DNA of 57,295 nt from Duganella alba (GCF_009674495.1 NZ_WKJN01000036.1:1-57295), one strand, 5' to 3'. Shown: positions 7,246 through 15,669, counted from the stretch's first letter. Program-made: numbers and translations. Notes: a model not told the origin generated them from the letters alone.

Positions 7246-8604
7246 TCAAGCCTCGCGCACGCGCTGCACGGCCAGCCGCGCCAGCGCCCAGCTGAGCAGC
7301 ACGGCCGCCACCGTCAGGCCGATGGTCAGGCCGATCCAGAAGCCGGCCGCCGCCATGTCGTGGCCCAGGCCGAGCCAGCAGCCGAGCGGCAGCGCGACGC
7401 CCCAGAACGCCAGCAGCTGGATCAGCATCGGCGCGCGCGTCACCTTGTAGCCGCGGATGGCGCTGGAGGTCGCCACCTGGGTGGCGTCCGACAGCTGGAA
7501 CAGCGCGGCAAACACCAGCAGATAGGCGCACAGCGCCTGCACCGCCGGATCGGACGTGTAGGCGGCGGCGATCTGGTGGCGGCACAGTACCATCAAGAGC
7601 GCCGACAGCACGCCAAACGCCAGCGCCATGCCGACGCCGATCCAGGCCACGAAGCGTGCCCGCACCGGCAGGCCTTCGCCCATGGCCTGGCCGACGCGGG
7701 TGATCAGCGCGATGCCGAAACTGAGCGGCACCATGAAGGTGAGCGAGCTGAAATTGAGCGCGATCTGGTGCGCGGAAATCTCCACCACGCCGTAGCGCGC
7801 CACCAGCAGGCTGACCGCGCCAAACGCGCTGACCTCGGCAAAATAGGTGACGCCGATCGGCAGGCCGAGGCGCAGCATCGGCGCGATCTCGGCCCAGTGC
7901 GGCCACTCCCAGTGGGTGAACGGGTAGGTGGCGCGGTAGGCCGGCGCCACGCGCAGCCAGACGATCATCGCCGCCAGCATCAGCCACATGCACAGCCCGG
8001 TCGACACCGCGCAGCCGACGCCGCCCAGCGCCGGCAGGCCCCAGTTGCCGAACACCAGCAGCCAGTTGACGAACACATTGAACAGCAGGCCGAGGATGGC
8101 GATCACCATCACCGGCTTGGTCTGGTTGATGCTGGTGCTGTAGCCATACAGCGCGCGGTAGGCGGCAAACGGCGGCAGGCCGATGCTGATGATGTGGACG
8201 AACAGCGAGGCCTGGCGGTGCACATGCGGCGTCAGGTACAGGTAGTCGAACACCAGCGTAGCCAGGTTGGCCAGCGCCGCCGCCGTCACGCCAACCGCCA
8301 GCGCCTTCCACAGCGCCTGGCGCACCGCGTGCGGCACCTTGTCCAGGGCGCCGGCGCCGACGTCGTGGGCGACGATGCTGTTAATCGCCATCATCACGCC
8401 GCTGACCGTCACCAGGATAATCGCCCACACCGAGGCGCCCAGCGACACGGCCGCCAGCTCGTCGGCGCTGGTGTGGCCGGTCATGGCGACATCGGCCACG
8501 CCCATGCCGACCGTGGCCAGCTGGCCGACCAGCACCGGCCAGGCCAGTTGCCACAGGGCGGCGATTTCACGGCGAATGTTAGGAAAGGTAAAGGTATGCG
8601 GCAT
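7246..8604 (-). CDS. MATE family multidrug/Na+ antiporter (NorM-type)
   Basis: A 452-residue polytopic membrane protein with about 12 hydrophobic helices, the usual size and layout of MATE exporters (PF01554 twice). Recognisable segments are the start ALWQLAWPVLVGQLATVGMGVADVAMTGH, with the strongly conserved 'mD..MvG'-like motif, and the second-half start LRLGLPIGVTYFAEVSAFGAVSLLVARYG. Such proteins export cationic drugs or dyes with Na+ or H+ entry. The drug range cannot be predicted. The gene is monocistronic; the + strand gene upstream of it (8698) runs away from it, so the two share a short promoter gap. Confidence 0.9.
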   Translation of the reverse strand: MPHTFTFPNIRREIAALWQLAWPVLVGQLATVGMGVADVAMTGHTSADELAAVSLGASVWAIILVTVSGVMMAINSIVAHDVGAGALDKVPHAVRQALWKALAVGVTAAALANLATLVFDYLYLTPHVHRQASLFVHIISIGLPPFAAYRALYGYSTSINQTKPVMVIAILGLLFNVFVNWLLVFGNWGLPALGGVGCAVSTGLCMWLMLAAMIVWLRVAPAYRATYPFTHWEWPHWAEIAPMLRLGLPIGVTYFAEVSAFGAVSLLVARYGVVEISAHQIALNFSSLTFMVPLSFGIALITRVGQAMGEGLPVRARFVAWIGVGMALAFGVLSALLMVLCRHQIAAAYTSDPAVQALCAYLLVFAALFQLSDATQVATSSAIRGYKVTRAPMLIQLLAFWGVALPLGCWLGLGHDMAAAGFWIGLTIGLTVAAVLLSWALARLAVQRVREA

Positions 8605-8697
8605 CGGGGGCAGGCGTTACAGAAACGCACAATTTTACTGGGTTGCTAACAGTTTTGCGCGCTATCATGCTCGCTCAGCCCGAATTCGGAGACCTTC

Positions 8698-9027
8698 ATG
8701 CAGAAAATCCTCGCCGCGGCCGCCCTGGGCGCCGTTTGTTCCAGCGTTTGCGCCGGCGACATCACGCTGTACACGCGCGAGCACCTGGGCGGACCGGCGA
8801 TCACCCTGCACGAGGCGGTGCCGGACCTGGACCTGCAAGGCTTCAACGACAAGACCTCCAGCGTCATCGTGCACAAGGGCACGTGGGAAGTGTGCGCGGA
8901 AAAGCACTACCACGGCAAATGCCTGATCCTGCCGGAAGGCGAATACGCCGAGCTCAAGGGCTTCAACAACATGATCTCCTCGGTGCGCGAAGTCGAGGCC
9001 AAGCGCGCCAAGGCCGCCGCCAAGTAG
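8698..9027 (+). CDS. Secreted beta/gamma-crystallin domain protein
   Basis: A 109-residue protein with a signal peptide (cleavage near residue 19, VCA-GD) and one beta/gamma-crystallin domain of two Greek-key motifs (PF00030-like). The first reads ITLYTREHLGGPAITLHE...GFNDKTSSVIV, the second WEVCAEKHYHGKCLILPEGEY...GFNNMISSVREV. Both carry the microbial double-clamp calcium signature (N/D)(N/D)xx(S/T)S: NDKTSS at 50-55 and NNMISS at 90-95. Cys66 and Cys75 could form a disulphide. A short Lys/Ala tail follows. Likely a periplasmic or extracellular calcium-binding stability protein; its biological role is unknown. It lies directly upstream of the reverse transcriptase leader on the same strand. 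Confidence 0.8.
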   Translation: MQKILAAAALGAVCSSVCAGDITLYTREHLGGPAITLHEAVPDLDLQGFNDKTSSVIVHKGTWEVCAEKHYHGKCLILPEGEYAELKGFNNMISSVREVEAKRAKAAAK

Positions 9028-9245
9028 GGTATTGTTGATTTTTAACTAAAACTCCGCTACTGTGACAGCGGGGCGGACCTTTCAAGCCGGCCTGTTCTTG
9101 CCGCGTGCAGGGACAGCCTCTGCGGGGCTACCCCGTGGGATATTGATTGTTCAGCACTTCGCCGCCTGAGCCGCGTTGCGCTCCCGCGCAAGACAGCTCA
9201 CGCATCACGAGACTCGTTGAAAGTGCTCCGCCCCGACCACTGCGC
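9028..9245 (+). ncRNA. Candidate structured non-coding leader (possible msr-msd) of the reverse transcriptase gene
   Basis: This 218-nt gap before the reverse transcriptase holds nested inverted repeats. An outer pair AGCACTT / AAGTGCT (9153-9159, 9221-9227) encloses TGAGC / GCTCA (9167-9171, 9196-9200), which encloses a hairpin TTGCGC-TCCC-GCGCAA (9176-9191). Upstream lie CCGCT / AGCGG and CGGGG-CTA-CCCCG hairpins. Retrons carry their template RNA just before the RT gene in such a layout, with an outer a1/a2 pair. No folding or covariance test was possible, and the gap could simply be a structured untranslated region. Confidence 0.35.
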
Positions 9246-10625
9246 ATGGCCATTGAAAAACTGACGTTGCTGGCGCTGGCTGACACCCTGCTTGCCACCG
9301 AGGCCCACCTGGCCAGCCAGATCGCCGCCTGCACCCGCGTGTTCGACGCCCCGCAGCCGTGGGCGCCGCCAGTGTGCGCCGCGCTGCTCGCGCGCACCGG
9401 CGACAACTTCCATTACTTCAGCCGGTACGAAATCGCCGACCTGCTGCGGCAACTGCTGGCGCGCGCGCAAGAGGAGCGCGAAGGCGCCGCCGCCGAGGAC
9501 GCCGATACCGCCGCCGCCGACAGCGCGCCGCTGGTCACCGAACTGCCGCCGGTGCGCCGCTACTGCATCGATCCGCCGCTGCGCCCGCCGCAAGCCGACT
9601 GGCTGGTCGCGCTCGGACTGCCGCAGCTGCACAGCGTCGGCGCGCTGGCCGCCTGGCTGGACGAACCTGTCGGCGCACTTGGCTGGCTGGCCGACCAATG
9701 GCGCCTGCCGCACAACGCGCCAGCGCGGCTGCAGCATTACCACTACCGCTGGGTGCCGAAACGCAGCGGCGGCCTGCGCCTGATCGAAATTCCCAAGGCC
9801 CGGCTGCGGCGGATCCAGCAACAAATCCTGCGCCAGCTCCTCGACCTGACGCCGCCGCATGCGGCCGCCCACGGCTTCCGGCGCGGCCGCTCCAGCGTCA
9901 CGCACGCCGCGCTGCACGCCGGCCGGCACACGGTCATCCGCATGGACCTGAAGGATTTTTTTCCAAGCATCCAATACGCGCGCATCGTGGCGCTGTTCGA
10001 AAAGCTGGGCTACCCGGAGAAGGTGGCCGGCCTGCTGGCACGCCTGTGCGTGAACCGCACGCCGAACGGCGCATTGCACGGCCGCCAGGTGGCCGATGCC
10101 GTGACGTGGAGCGAACGCCAGGCGCTGAAATCGCCGCACCTGCCGCAAGGTTCGCCGTGCTCGCCGGCGCTGGCCAATCTGTGCGCATACCGGCTCGACA
10201 TCCGCCTCGACGCGCTGGCGCAGTCGCTCGGGGCGGTCTACAGCCGCTACGCCGACGACCTGGTGTTTTCCGGCGACCGCGATTTCGCCCGCGCGGCGGA
10301 CCGCTTTCACATCCAGGTCGCCGCCATCGCGCTGGAAGAAGGCTTCCGCGTCAACACCCGCAAGACCCGGCTGATGCGCGAAGGCACGCGCCAACAGGTG
10401 ACAGGCGTGGTCATCAATCGCCATCCCAACATCGCCCGCGACGAATACGACCAACTGAAAGCCACGCTGACCAACTGCGTGCGCCACGGCCCGGCCTCGC
10501 AGAACCGCGACGGTCGCGCCGACTTCCGCGCCTACCTGGCCGGCAGGATTTCCTACGTCAGGATGGTCAACGCCCAGCGCGCGGCGCGCCTGCAGCGGCT
10601 GGCGGACGCCATCGTCTGGCGCTAG
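9246..10625 (+). CDS. Retron-like reverse transcriptase
   Basis: A 459-residue RNA-directed DNA polymerase. Reading order: a helical N-terminal region of unknown fold (about 1-75), an acidic Ala-rich linker (76-95), then the RT core with KRSGGLRLIEIPK (172-184), AHGFRRGRSSV (208-218), RMDLKDFFPSI (232-242), LPQGSPCSPALANL (299-312), the catalytic RYADDLVFSG (334-343) and a QQVTGVVIN segment (383-391). The VTG triplet matches retron RTs; the retron NAxxH motif appears as HAALH (220-224). The GRISYVRMVN C-terminus also fits. The ATG at 9246 has no good ribosome site, and upstream in-frame TTG/CTG starts are possible. Its 3' end overlaps the convergent VOC gene by the four bases CTAG. No separate effector gene is adjacent. 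GC content is like the host. Confidence 0.85.
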   Translation: MAIEKLTLLALADTLLATEAHLASQIAACTRVFDAPQPWAPPVCAALLARTGDNFHYFSRYEIADLLRQLLARAQEEREGAAAEDADTAAADSAPLVTELPPVRRYCIDPPLRPPQADWLVALGLPQLHSVGALAAWLDEPVGALGWLADQWRLPHNAPARLQHYHYRWVPKRSGGLRLIEIPKARLRRIQQQILRQLLDLTPPHAAAHGFRRGRSSVTHAALHAGRHTVIRMDLKDFFPSIQYARIVALFEKLGYPEKVAGLLARLCVNRTPNGALHGRQVADAVTWSERQALKSPHLPQGSPCSPALANLCAYRLDIRLDALAQSLGAVYSRYADDLVFSGDRDFARAADRFHIQVAAIALEEGFRVNTRKTRLMREGTRQQVTGVVINRHPNIARDEYDQLKATLTNCVRHGPASQNRDGRADFRAYLAGRISYVRMVNAQRAARLQRLADAIVWR

Positions 10626-10996
10626 ACGGCCGGCCGCGAAAAAATGTTGACCAGATTGCCGTCGGGATCGCGCAGCAGCAGCGAGATATTCCCCCACGGC
10701 ATACGCGTGGCCGGCATGACGATCTCGACGTTGTCACGCGCCAGCCGCTCGCCCACCGCCGCCACATCGTCCACCTCGAACTCCAGGATCGCCGAGCGGT
10801 TGGCGCCGGCGACAGCCGCACCGGCGTTGAAGCGCGTCACCAGCTCCTGCGCCGCAATCGCCAGCAGCACACCATCGAAGTGCACCTGCGCAAAGCCTTC
10901 GGCCAGCCGCGCCGGCTCGACGCCGGATAATTGTTGATAGAAGGCGAGCAGCGCCTCGAACTGCTCGGTCACAAGACGAACGGATGCGAATTTCAT
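10622..10996 (-). CDS. VOC (glyoxalase/bleomycin-resistance fold) family protein
   Basis: A 124-residue single VOC domain (PF00903-like): MKFASVRLVTEQFEALLAFYQQLSG at the start, ILEFEVDDVAAVGERLARDNVEIV in the middle, and the terminal LLLRDPDGNLVNIFSRP, the hallmark that carries a metal-ligand position in active members. Enzymes of this fold include dioxygenases, isomerases and antibiotic-binding proteins; the substrate is not evident. An upstream Met four residues earlier (11008) is possible, but the ATG at 10996, with a GGAA stretch about 8 bases before it, starts at the first strand. Its stop codon overlaps that of the reverse transcriptase. Confidence 0.8.
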   Translation of the reverse strand: MKFASVRLVTEQFEALLAFYQQLSGVEPARLAEGFAQVHFDGVLLAIAAQELVTRFNAGAAVAGANRSAILEFEVDDVAAVGERLARDNVEIVMPATRMPWGNISLLLRDPDGNLVNIFSRPAV

Positions 10997-11144
10997 ACTG
11001 AGTTCCAATTCAAAAAAGGAACGTCAGTGTAGGGGCGGCCCCTGTCAGTTTCTGTCAGCAGGCGTATGCCAATCAATCGACATGAAGACACAATGCATTT
11101 TTCGACGAAGGCCTATCGTTCAGCGCCGGCCAGCAATTTTCTTC

Positions 11145-11175
11145 CTCCACGCCGGATGTCGAATCCGGCGTGGAG
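11145..11175. repeat. Perfect 13-bp inverted repeat, terminator-like without U-run
   Basis: CTCCACGCCGGAT (11145-11157) and ATCCGGCGTGGAG (11163-11175) pair perfectly around a 5-nt loop. It begins 29 bases downstream of the CocE-type hydrolase stop on the minus strand but lacks a T-run on either side. It may be a factor-assisted terminator or an mRNA 3'-end stabiliser. Confidence 0.5.
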
Positions 11176-11203
11176 TTCACCGTCATGCGGTAAGCCGCGT
11201 GCC

Positions 11204-13093
11204 TCAGTGCAGCACGGGCAACTCGATATAGCTCTGCGCCTCGCCGCTGTGGTGGATGAGGTTATCCGCCACCACGCCCTCCTTCTCGCTTTCGTTCGGC
11301 CCACCCGTATTGAGGTTGCGCACGAACTTGGGGAAGTTCGACGAGGTGACTTCGACGCGGATGCGGTGGCCCTTGCCGAACTGGATGGCGGTGGTGATCG
11401 GCGTCGGGTGGATGGTGTAGACGGCGCCCGGCGTCATCATCTCCGGCTTGTCGTAGCCGTTGCGGTAACGCGCGCGGAAAATGGTGTCGCCGATGATCCA
11501 GGCCGTGCCGTCCGGGGCGACATCGACCAGCTTGACCGCGAAGTCCGTGTCCCGGGCGCTGGACGACACCTTCAGCACCGCGTCCACGAAGCCGGCCACG
11601 TCGAGCGGGGCGGGCAGCGGATCGCTGGTATAGACCAGCACATCGTTGCGCGCTTCGATCGGGCGCTGGTCGAAGGCGCCCGGGATCACCACGCCGCCGT
11701 TGCAGCAGTCGCCGCCGCCGATGGTCTGGACCGGATTCATCGGATCATAGCGGTAGCGGTCGGCGGCCTCGGCTGCCTGCGCCGCCTCGGGCGCCAGGCG
11801 GCCATCGCCATTCAGGCTGTTGGCGTTGCCGTTGGAACGCAGATACAGGCGCATCGGACGGGCGGTTTGCGGCGGCCACTGCGCCGCCTCCTGCCAGCGG
11901 TTGGCGCCCATCATGTAATAGCGCACATGCGGCGTCGCGGCCGGGAAGGCCTTGGCATCGCCCTTCAGCCAGCGGTCGAACCACGAATAGATCGCGGCGT
12001 CGACGTTGAAACTGGTGTCGCCCATATTGCGCTCGCCGACGACGGTGTCCGGTCCGAGGCTGGCATATTTGCAGTGCGCCACCGGCGCCACCACCGTGTA
12101 CTGGTTGGCGCTGGCCTCCGGGTCCGTGTTGGCCGCGCGCGCCGCATTGAACAGCTCAAGATTGGGCCCGACCGACACGTCGTACCAGGTATTGAACCAC
12201 AGCGCCGGCACGCCCCAGCCCATGCCCTCGTGGTACAGGCCGCCCTGTTGCCAGGCCGGATCGGCCGGCGTGCGGTCGATGAACTGTTCGAACGTCGCCG
12301 GCGGCTCGCCCAGCGAGGTCAGGATCTGGTTGACCGGCAGGTGCTTGAGCTGTTTGGCCCACTCCACCTTCGGCTTGTGCACTTCCAGGTCGTTGTAGGC
12401 CTCGATGCGCGCGCGCAGCTTCTCGTCCGTCAGCGCGGCCGGCAATTGCGCCCGCAGCGGGTTGTCGACGCCGTACAGCCAGACGAAGAACAGGTTGCGC
12501 GGCACGCCGCCGGTGTACCAGTTGCCCTGTTCCTGGAAGCGGCCGACCTTGCCGATGCCGGCGCCGGCCGACATCGGCACCATGGCGGCGTGGGCCGGAT
12601 GGTTCATGCCGGCCAGCGCCAGCTGCCACTCGGCGGACGAGGAGCAGCCCAGCGTGCCCACCTTGCCGTTCGACCAGGGCTGCTTGGCGATCCAGGTCAG
12701 GGCGTCGTAGCCGTCGGTGCGCGGCTGCCCGAGGATTTCCCATTTGCCTTCCGAGAAATAGCGGCCGCGCTCGTTCTGGACGATGAAGGTATAGCCGCGC
12801 TTGACCGATTCCAGCACATAGCGCAGCGTCGGGCCGGCCAGCTTGTGTTCGTTGTACGGCGTCTTCCACAGGATGACCGGCTGGTGCGCCGGCGCATTTT
12901 TCGGCGTGTAGATATCGGTCGACAGCGCCACGCCGTCGCGCATCGGCACCATCACGCCGAGCCGCGAAATGGTGGTTTGCGCCAGTTCGGCGTCGAGCGC
13001 GGCGGGACTGTACTTGCTGTAATCCTGAGCGGCGGCCGTGGTCTGGGCGACGACCAGCGTGAGGGCGGTCAGGCGGATGAGATTGTGCTTCAA
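11204..13093 (-). CDS. CocE/NonD family serine hydrolase (S15-type), exported
   Basis: A 629-residue protein with a signal peptide (MKHNLIRLTALTLVVAQTTAAAQ) followed by an X-Pro dipeptidyl-peptidase S15-like alpha/beta-hydrolase domain (PF02129) and a C-terminal jelly-roll (PF08530). The domain begins VMVPMRDGVALSTDIYTP. The nucleophile is in GCSSSAEWQ (Ser151), the acid is probably in FNTWYDVSVGP and the His in VAPVAHCK. The jelly-roll shows GHRIRVEVTSSNFPKF near the end, typical of CocE and glutaryl-7-ACA acylases. It cleaves an ester or amide bond outside the cytoplasm; the substrate is unknown. Not to be confused with the unrelated S9B dipeptidyl peptidase at 4914-7127. Confidence 0.85.
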   Translation of the reverse strand: MKHNLIRLTALTLVVAQTTAAAQDYSKYSPAALDAELAQTTISRLGVMVPMRDGVALSTDIYTPKNAPAHQPVILWKTPYNEHKLAGPTLRYVLESVKRGYTFIVQNERGRYFSEGKWEILGQPRTDGYDALTWIAKQPWSNGKVGTLGCSSSAEWQLALAGMNHPAHAAMVPMSAGAGIGKVGRFQEQGNWYTGGVPRNLFFVWLYGVDNPLRAQLPAALTDEKLRARIEAYNDLEVHKPKVEWAKQLKHLPVNQILTSLGEPPATFEQFIDRTPADPAWQQGGLYHEGMGWGVPALWFNTWYDVSVGPNLELFNAARAANTDPEASANQYTVVAPVAHCKYASLGPDTVVGERNMGDTSFNVDAAIYSWFDRWLKGDAKAFPAATPHVRYYMMGANRWQEAAQWPPQTARPMRLYLRSNGNANSLNGDGRLAPEAAQAAEAADRYRYDPMNPVQTIGGGDCCNGGVVIPGAFDQRPIEARNDVLVYTSDPLPAPLDVAGFVDAVLKVSSSARDTDFAVKLVDVAPDGTAWIIGDTIFRARYRNGYDKPEMMTPGAVYTIHPTPITTAIQFGKGHRIRVEVTSSNFPKFVRNLNTGGPNESEKEGVVADNLIHHSGEAQSYIELPVLH

Positions 13094-13293
13094 GAGCTGG
13101 CTCCTGTTGAAATGGACCGTGGGGAAAGGGCCGCAGCCTCGGCGCGGCAGCTAAGTATAGCAGCGCGGCAACTACTGCAAACCGCCCTGGTCCATCCCGT
13201 CTGACGGACAGCGGGGCCGGCCGATTCGATGTAAACTGAGCACAAAGGCCGGCGCCAACGCACCGGCCGCATCGGCATGAGGGAGCGCGCAGC

Positions 13294-14241
13294 GTGGAAT
13301 ACAAAGATTATTACCAGACCCTGGGGGTGGCCAAGACCGCCACCGAGGACGAAATCAAAAAGGCCTACCGCAAGCTGGTCCGGAAATACCATCCGGACGT
13401 CAGCAAGGAAGCCGACGCCCAGAACAAAACCCAGGACATCAACGAAGCCTACGGCGTGCTGGGCGACGCCGAAAAGCGCGCCGCCTACGACGAGCTCGGG
13501 CGCGGCCACCAGTACCGCGCCGGCCAGGAATTCCGGCCGCCGCCCGACTGGGGCCGCGGCTTCGGCGGCGGTGGCGCGGGCGCGGGCGGTCCCGGCGGCA
13601 TGGGCGGCGGCTTTGGCGGCGACAGCGACTTCTTCTCCGACCTGTTCGCCAACTTCGGCGGCGGCGGCCGTCGGCGCCAGGCGCCGCAGCGCGGCGACGA
13701 CAGCCACGCCAGCATCACCATCGACCTGGCCGACAGCTACACCGGCGCCACCCGCACCATCAGCCTGATGGTGGCCGAGCGCGACGCCCAGGACCGCATC
13801 GTTACGCGCGAGCGCAACCTCAGCGTCAACATCCCGAAAGGCGTGACGGCCGGCCAGCAATTGCGCCTGAGCGGCCAGGGCCAGCCGGGCGCCGCCGGTC
13901 CCGGCGATCTGTACCTGGAAATCCAGTTCCGGCCGCACGCGCGCTACCGCGTCGACGGCCGCGACGTCTACCAGACGGTGCCGGTGGCGCCTTGGGAACT
14001 GGCGCTGGGCGGCGAGGTGGAAGTGACCACGCCGTCGGGCAAGGTCAACGTGACGGTGCCGGCCGGCTCGCAAAGCGGCCGCAAGCTGCGCCTGCGCGCA
14101 CGCGGCATTCCCGGCAAGGAAGCGGGCGACTTGTATCTGCTGCTGGAGGTGGTGCTGCCGCCGGCCACCAGCGACAAGGCGCGCGAACTGTATCAAACGA
14201 TGGCGCGCGAGATGGCCTTCAATCCGCGCGCGGGAGGATGA
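13294..14241 (+). CDS. cbpA: Curved DNA-binding protein / DnaJ-type co-chaperone CbpA
   Basis: A 315-residue class B J-domain protein. J domain at residues 5-70 with the HPD triad at 33-35, then a Gly/Phe-rich linker (GFGGGGAGAGGPGGMGGGFGG) and two C-terminal substrate-binding beta domains without the zinc finger of DnaJ, as in E. coli CbpA (306 aa). It stimulates DnaK ATPase and can bind curved DNA in the nucleoid. The start is a GTG at 13294 preceded by GAGGGA. The next gene, cbpM, follows at once with GGAGG inside the end of cbpA, so the two are translationally coupled. Confidence 0.93.
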   Translation: MEYKDYYQTLGVAKTATEDEIKKAYRKLVRKYHPDVSKEADAQNKTQDINEAYGVLGDAEKRAAYDELGRGHQYRAGQEFRPPPDWGRGFGGGGAGAGGPGGMGGGFGGDSDFFSDLFANFGGGGRRRQAPQRGDDSHASITIDLADSYTGATRTISLMVAERDAQDRIVTRERNLSVNIPKGVTAGQQLRLSGQGQPGAAGPGDLYLEIQFRPHARYRVDGRDVYQTVPVAPWELALGGEVEVTTPSGKVNVTVPAGSQSGRKLRLRARGIPGKEAGDLYLLLEVVLPPATSDKARELYQTMAREMAFNPRAGG

Positions 14242-14243
14242 CC

Positions 14244-14564
14244 ATGGGACCAGCAATCCTGACCGCGGTGGTGATCGACGACGACGCCGCGCTGACCCTG
14301 CAAGAACTGGCGCAGGCCTGCGCCGTGGAGCCGGACTGGGTGGTGGCGCGCGTGCGCACCGGCATCCTGCTCGACGACAGCGCCGACGGCGACGGCGACA
14401 GCGCCGCCTGGCGCTTCACCAGCGCCGACCTGGTGCGCGCGCGCCGCCTGTGCCAGATCGAACGCGCCTTCGACGCCAACGACGACGTGGCGGCGCTGGT
14501 GGTCGACCTGTCGGAAGAAATCCGCCGCCTGCGCGGCAAGCTCAGCGCGGCCGGAGTGAAATAG
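14244..14564 (+). CDS. cbpM: Chaperone modulator CbpM
   Basis: A 106-residue protein with a MerR-like helix-turn-helix (TLQELAQACAVEPDWVVARVRTGIL) and a helical C-terminal half (FTSADLVRARRLCQIERAFDANDDVAALVVDLSEEIRRLRGKL), matching CbpM (PF13591), which binds the J domain of CbpA and blocks its DnaK and DNA functions. The start at 14244 is preferred because GGGAGG is 6 bases before it; an in-frame ATG at 14238 overlaps the cbpA stop as ATGA. Its last 23 bases overlap the end of the convergent LysR gene. Confidence 0.9.
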   Translation: MGPAILTAVVIDDDAALTLQELAQACAVEPDWVVARVRTGILLDDSADGDGDSAAWRFTSADLVRARRLCQIERAFDANDDVAALVVDLSEEIRRLRGKLSAAGVK

Positions 14565-15669
14565 GCGCGGCCACCGCCAGGCCGGCCGGCGCATCGGCGG
14601 TCGGCGGCTTCGGCCGTTTGCGCCCCTGCGGCCCCGGCGGTACGCCGGGCGCCTGCTCGACCGGCGGCTGGCGCTCGCTCAGCCCGTGATAGGCGTGGGC
14701 CTGCGCGCTGGCCTGGGCGGCATGGGCGGCCAGCTCGCTTTCCTCGCGCGCGTTGAGCGGCGTCGGAATGCCGGGCTGGTCCAGATCGAGGAACTGCTGC
14801 ATCAGCCAGCGCGTGGCCGGCCCCGGCTCCTCGTCGCCGCGGCGGATCACGAACAGCGGGAAGCTGAACGAACTGCCCTCGGCGATCTCCAGCTGCACCA
14901 GGCGGCCCGCGTCCAGATCCCACTGCACGAATTCGAGCGGCATATTGCCCCAGCCGATGCCGTTGCGCAGCAGCGCGTGCTTGGAGCTGAGGTCGCCCAG
15001 GCGCCAGTCGCGCAGCGCCAGCACGCCGAAATCCTGGCCCTTGGTCAGCGTGCTGCGGTCGGTCAGCACCAGCTGCGTATGCTCGCGCAGCACGGCGCTG
15101 GGAATGATGCCCTCGATCTGCGCCAGCGGATGGTCGGGCGCCACCACCGGCACCATGGTGACGAAGCCGCAGGCCTGGCGCTCGATCACATCCTGCGTGC
15201 CCGGCATCCAGCCGCTGATGCCGATGCGGCAGGTGCCGTCGGCCACCAGCTGCGTCACCGCGCCGAGCGCCTCGATGCGCAGCCGCATCGACACGGTCGG
15301 GAACTCCTTCTGGAAGGCGTGCAGGATGCGCACCAGCTTGCAGGTCGAGAACATCACGTCGACCACCAGCGACACCTCGGCCTCCAGCCCGGCCGACAGC
15401 GCCTTGGCGCGGGCGCGCATGCCGTCGACCTTGAGCGAGACGGCGCGGGCGTCGGCCAGCAGCGCCTTGCCGGCCTCGGTCAGGGTCGGCTTGCGCTTGC
15501 TGCGGTCGAGCAGCTCGACATTGAGCTGCTCTTCCAGGTTGGCAATCGTATAACTGATGACCGACTGGGTACGGTGCAAGGCCCGCGCCGCATGGGCGAA
15601 ACCGCCATGGTCGATGACGGCGATGAAGACGCGCAGCTGGTCGAGGGAGGGGAGGCCGGGATCACGCAT
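14542..15669 (-). CDS. LysR family transcriptional regulator with a long C-terminal tail
   Basis: A 375-residue regulator: winged helix-turn-helix at the N-terminus (LDQLRVFIAVIDHGGFAHAARALHRTQSVISYTIANLEEQL) and a LysR substrate-binding domain ending near VIRRGDEEPGPATRWLMQQFLDL. After that, about 70 extra Ala/Pro/Gln-rich residues follow (PPGPQGRKRPKPP), absent from typical 300-residue LysR proteins and probably disordered. The divergent azoR gene 101 bp away is the likely target, as LysR proteins often control a divergent neighbour. The ATG at 15669 is chosen over 15714, since the family begins with the helix-turn-helix. The tail overlaps cbpM convergently by 23 bp. Confidence 0.88.
   Translation of the reverse strand: MRDPGLPSLDQLRVFIAVIDHGGFAHAARALHRTQSVISYTIANLEEQLNVELLDRSKRKPTLTEAGKALLADARAVSLKVDGMRARAKALSAGLEAEVSLVVDVMFSTCKLVRILHAFQKEFPTVSMRLRIEALGAVTQLVADGTCRIGISGWMPGTQDVIERQACGFVTMVPVVAPDHPLAQIEGIIPSAVLREHTQLVLTDRSTLTKGQDFGVLALRDWRLGDLSSKHALLRNGIGWGNMPLEFVQWDLDAGRLVQLEIAEGSSFSFPLFVIRRGDEEPGPATRWLMQQFLDLDQPGIPTPLNAREESELAAHAAQASAQAHAYHGLSERQPPVEQAPGVPPGPQGRKRPKPPTADAPAGLAVAAPISLRPR

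Noticed and set aside
4899..7295. Long plus-strand open frame opposite the dipeptidyl peptidase gene
   Set aside because: It is the GC-rich shadow of the S9B gene, rich in Arg, His, Val and Gln, with no ribosome site or family motif.
7360..8649. Long plus-strand open frame opposite the MATE gene
   Set aside because: Shadow frame; Arg/His/Gln-rich translation without domains.
9153..9227. Treating the leader hairpins as a proven msr-msd
   Set aside because: Kept as a candidate only; the AGCACTT/AAGTGCT pair is 7 bp and such pairs arise by chance in GC-rich DNA.
9246..10625. Reading the reverse transcriptase as a group II intron maturase or diversity-generating retroelement
   Set aside because: No maturase X or endonuclease domain, no intron RNA domain V nearby and no template/variable repeat pair seen.
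11066..13204. 712-codon plus-strand frame opposite the CocE-type gene
   Set aside because: Antisense shadow; the minus-strand frame has a signal peptide and catalytic motifs.
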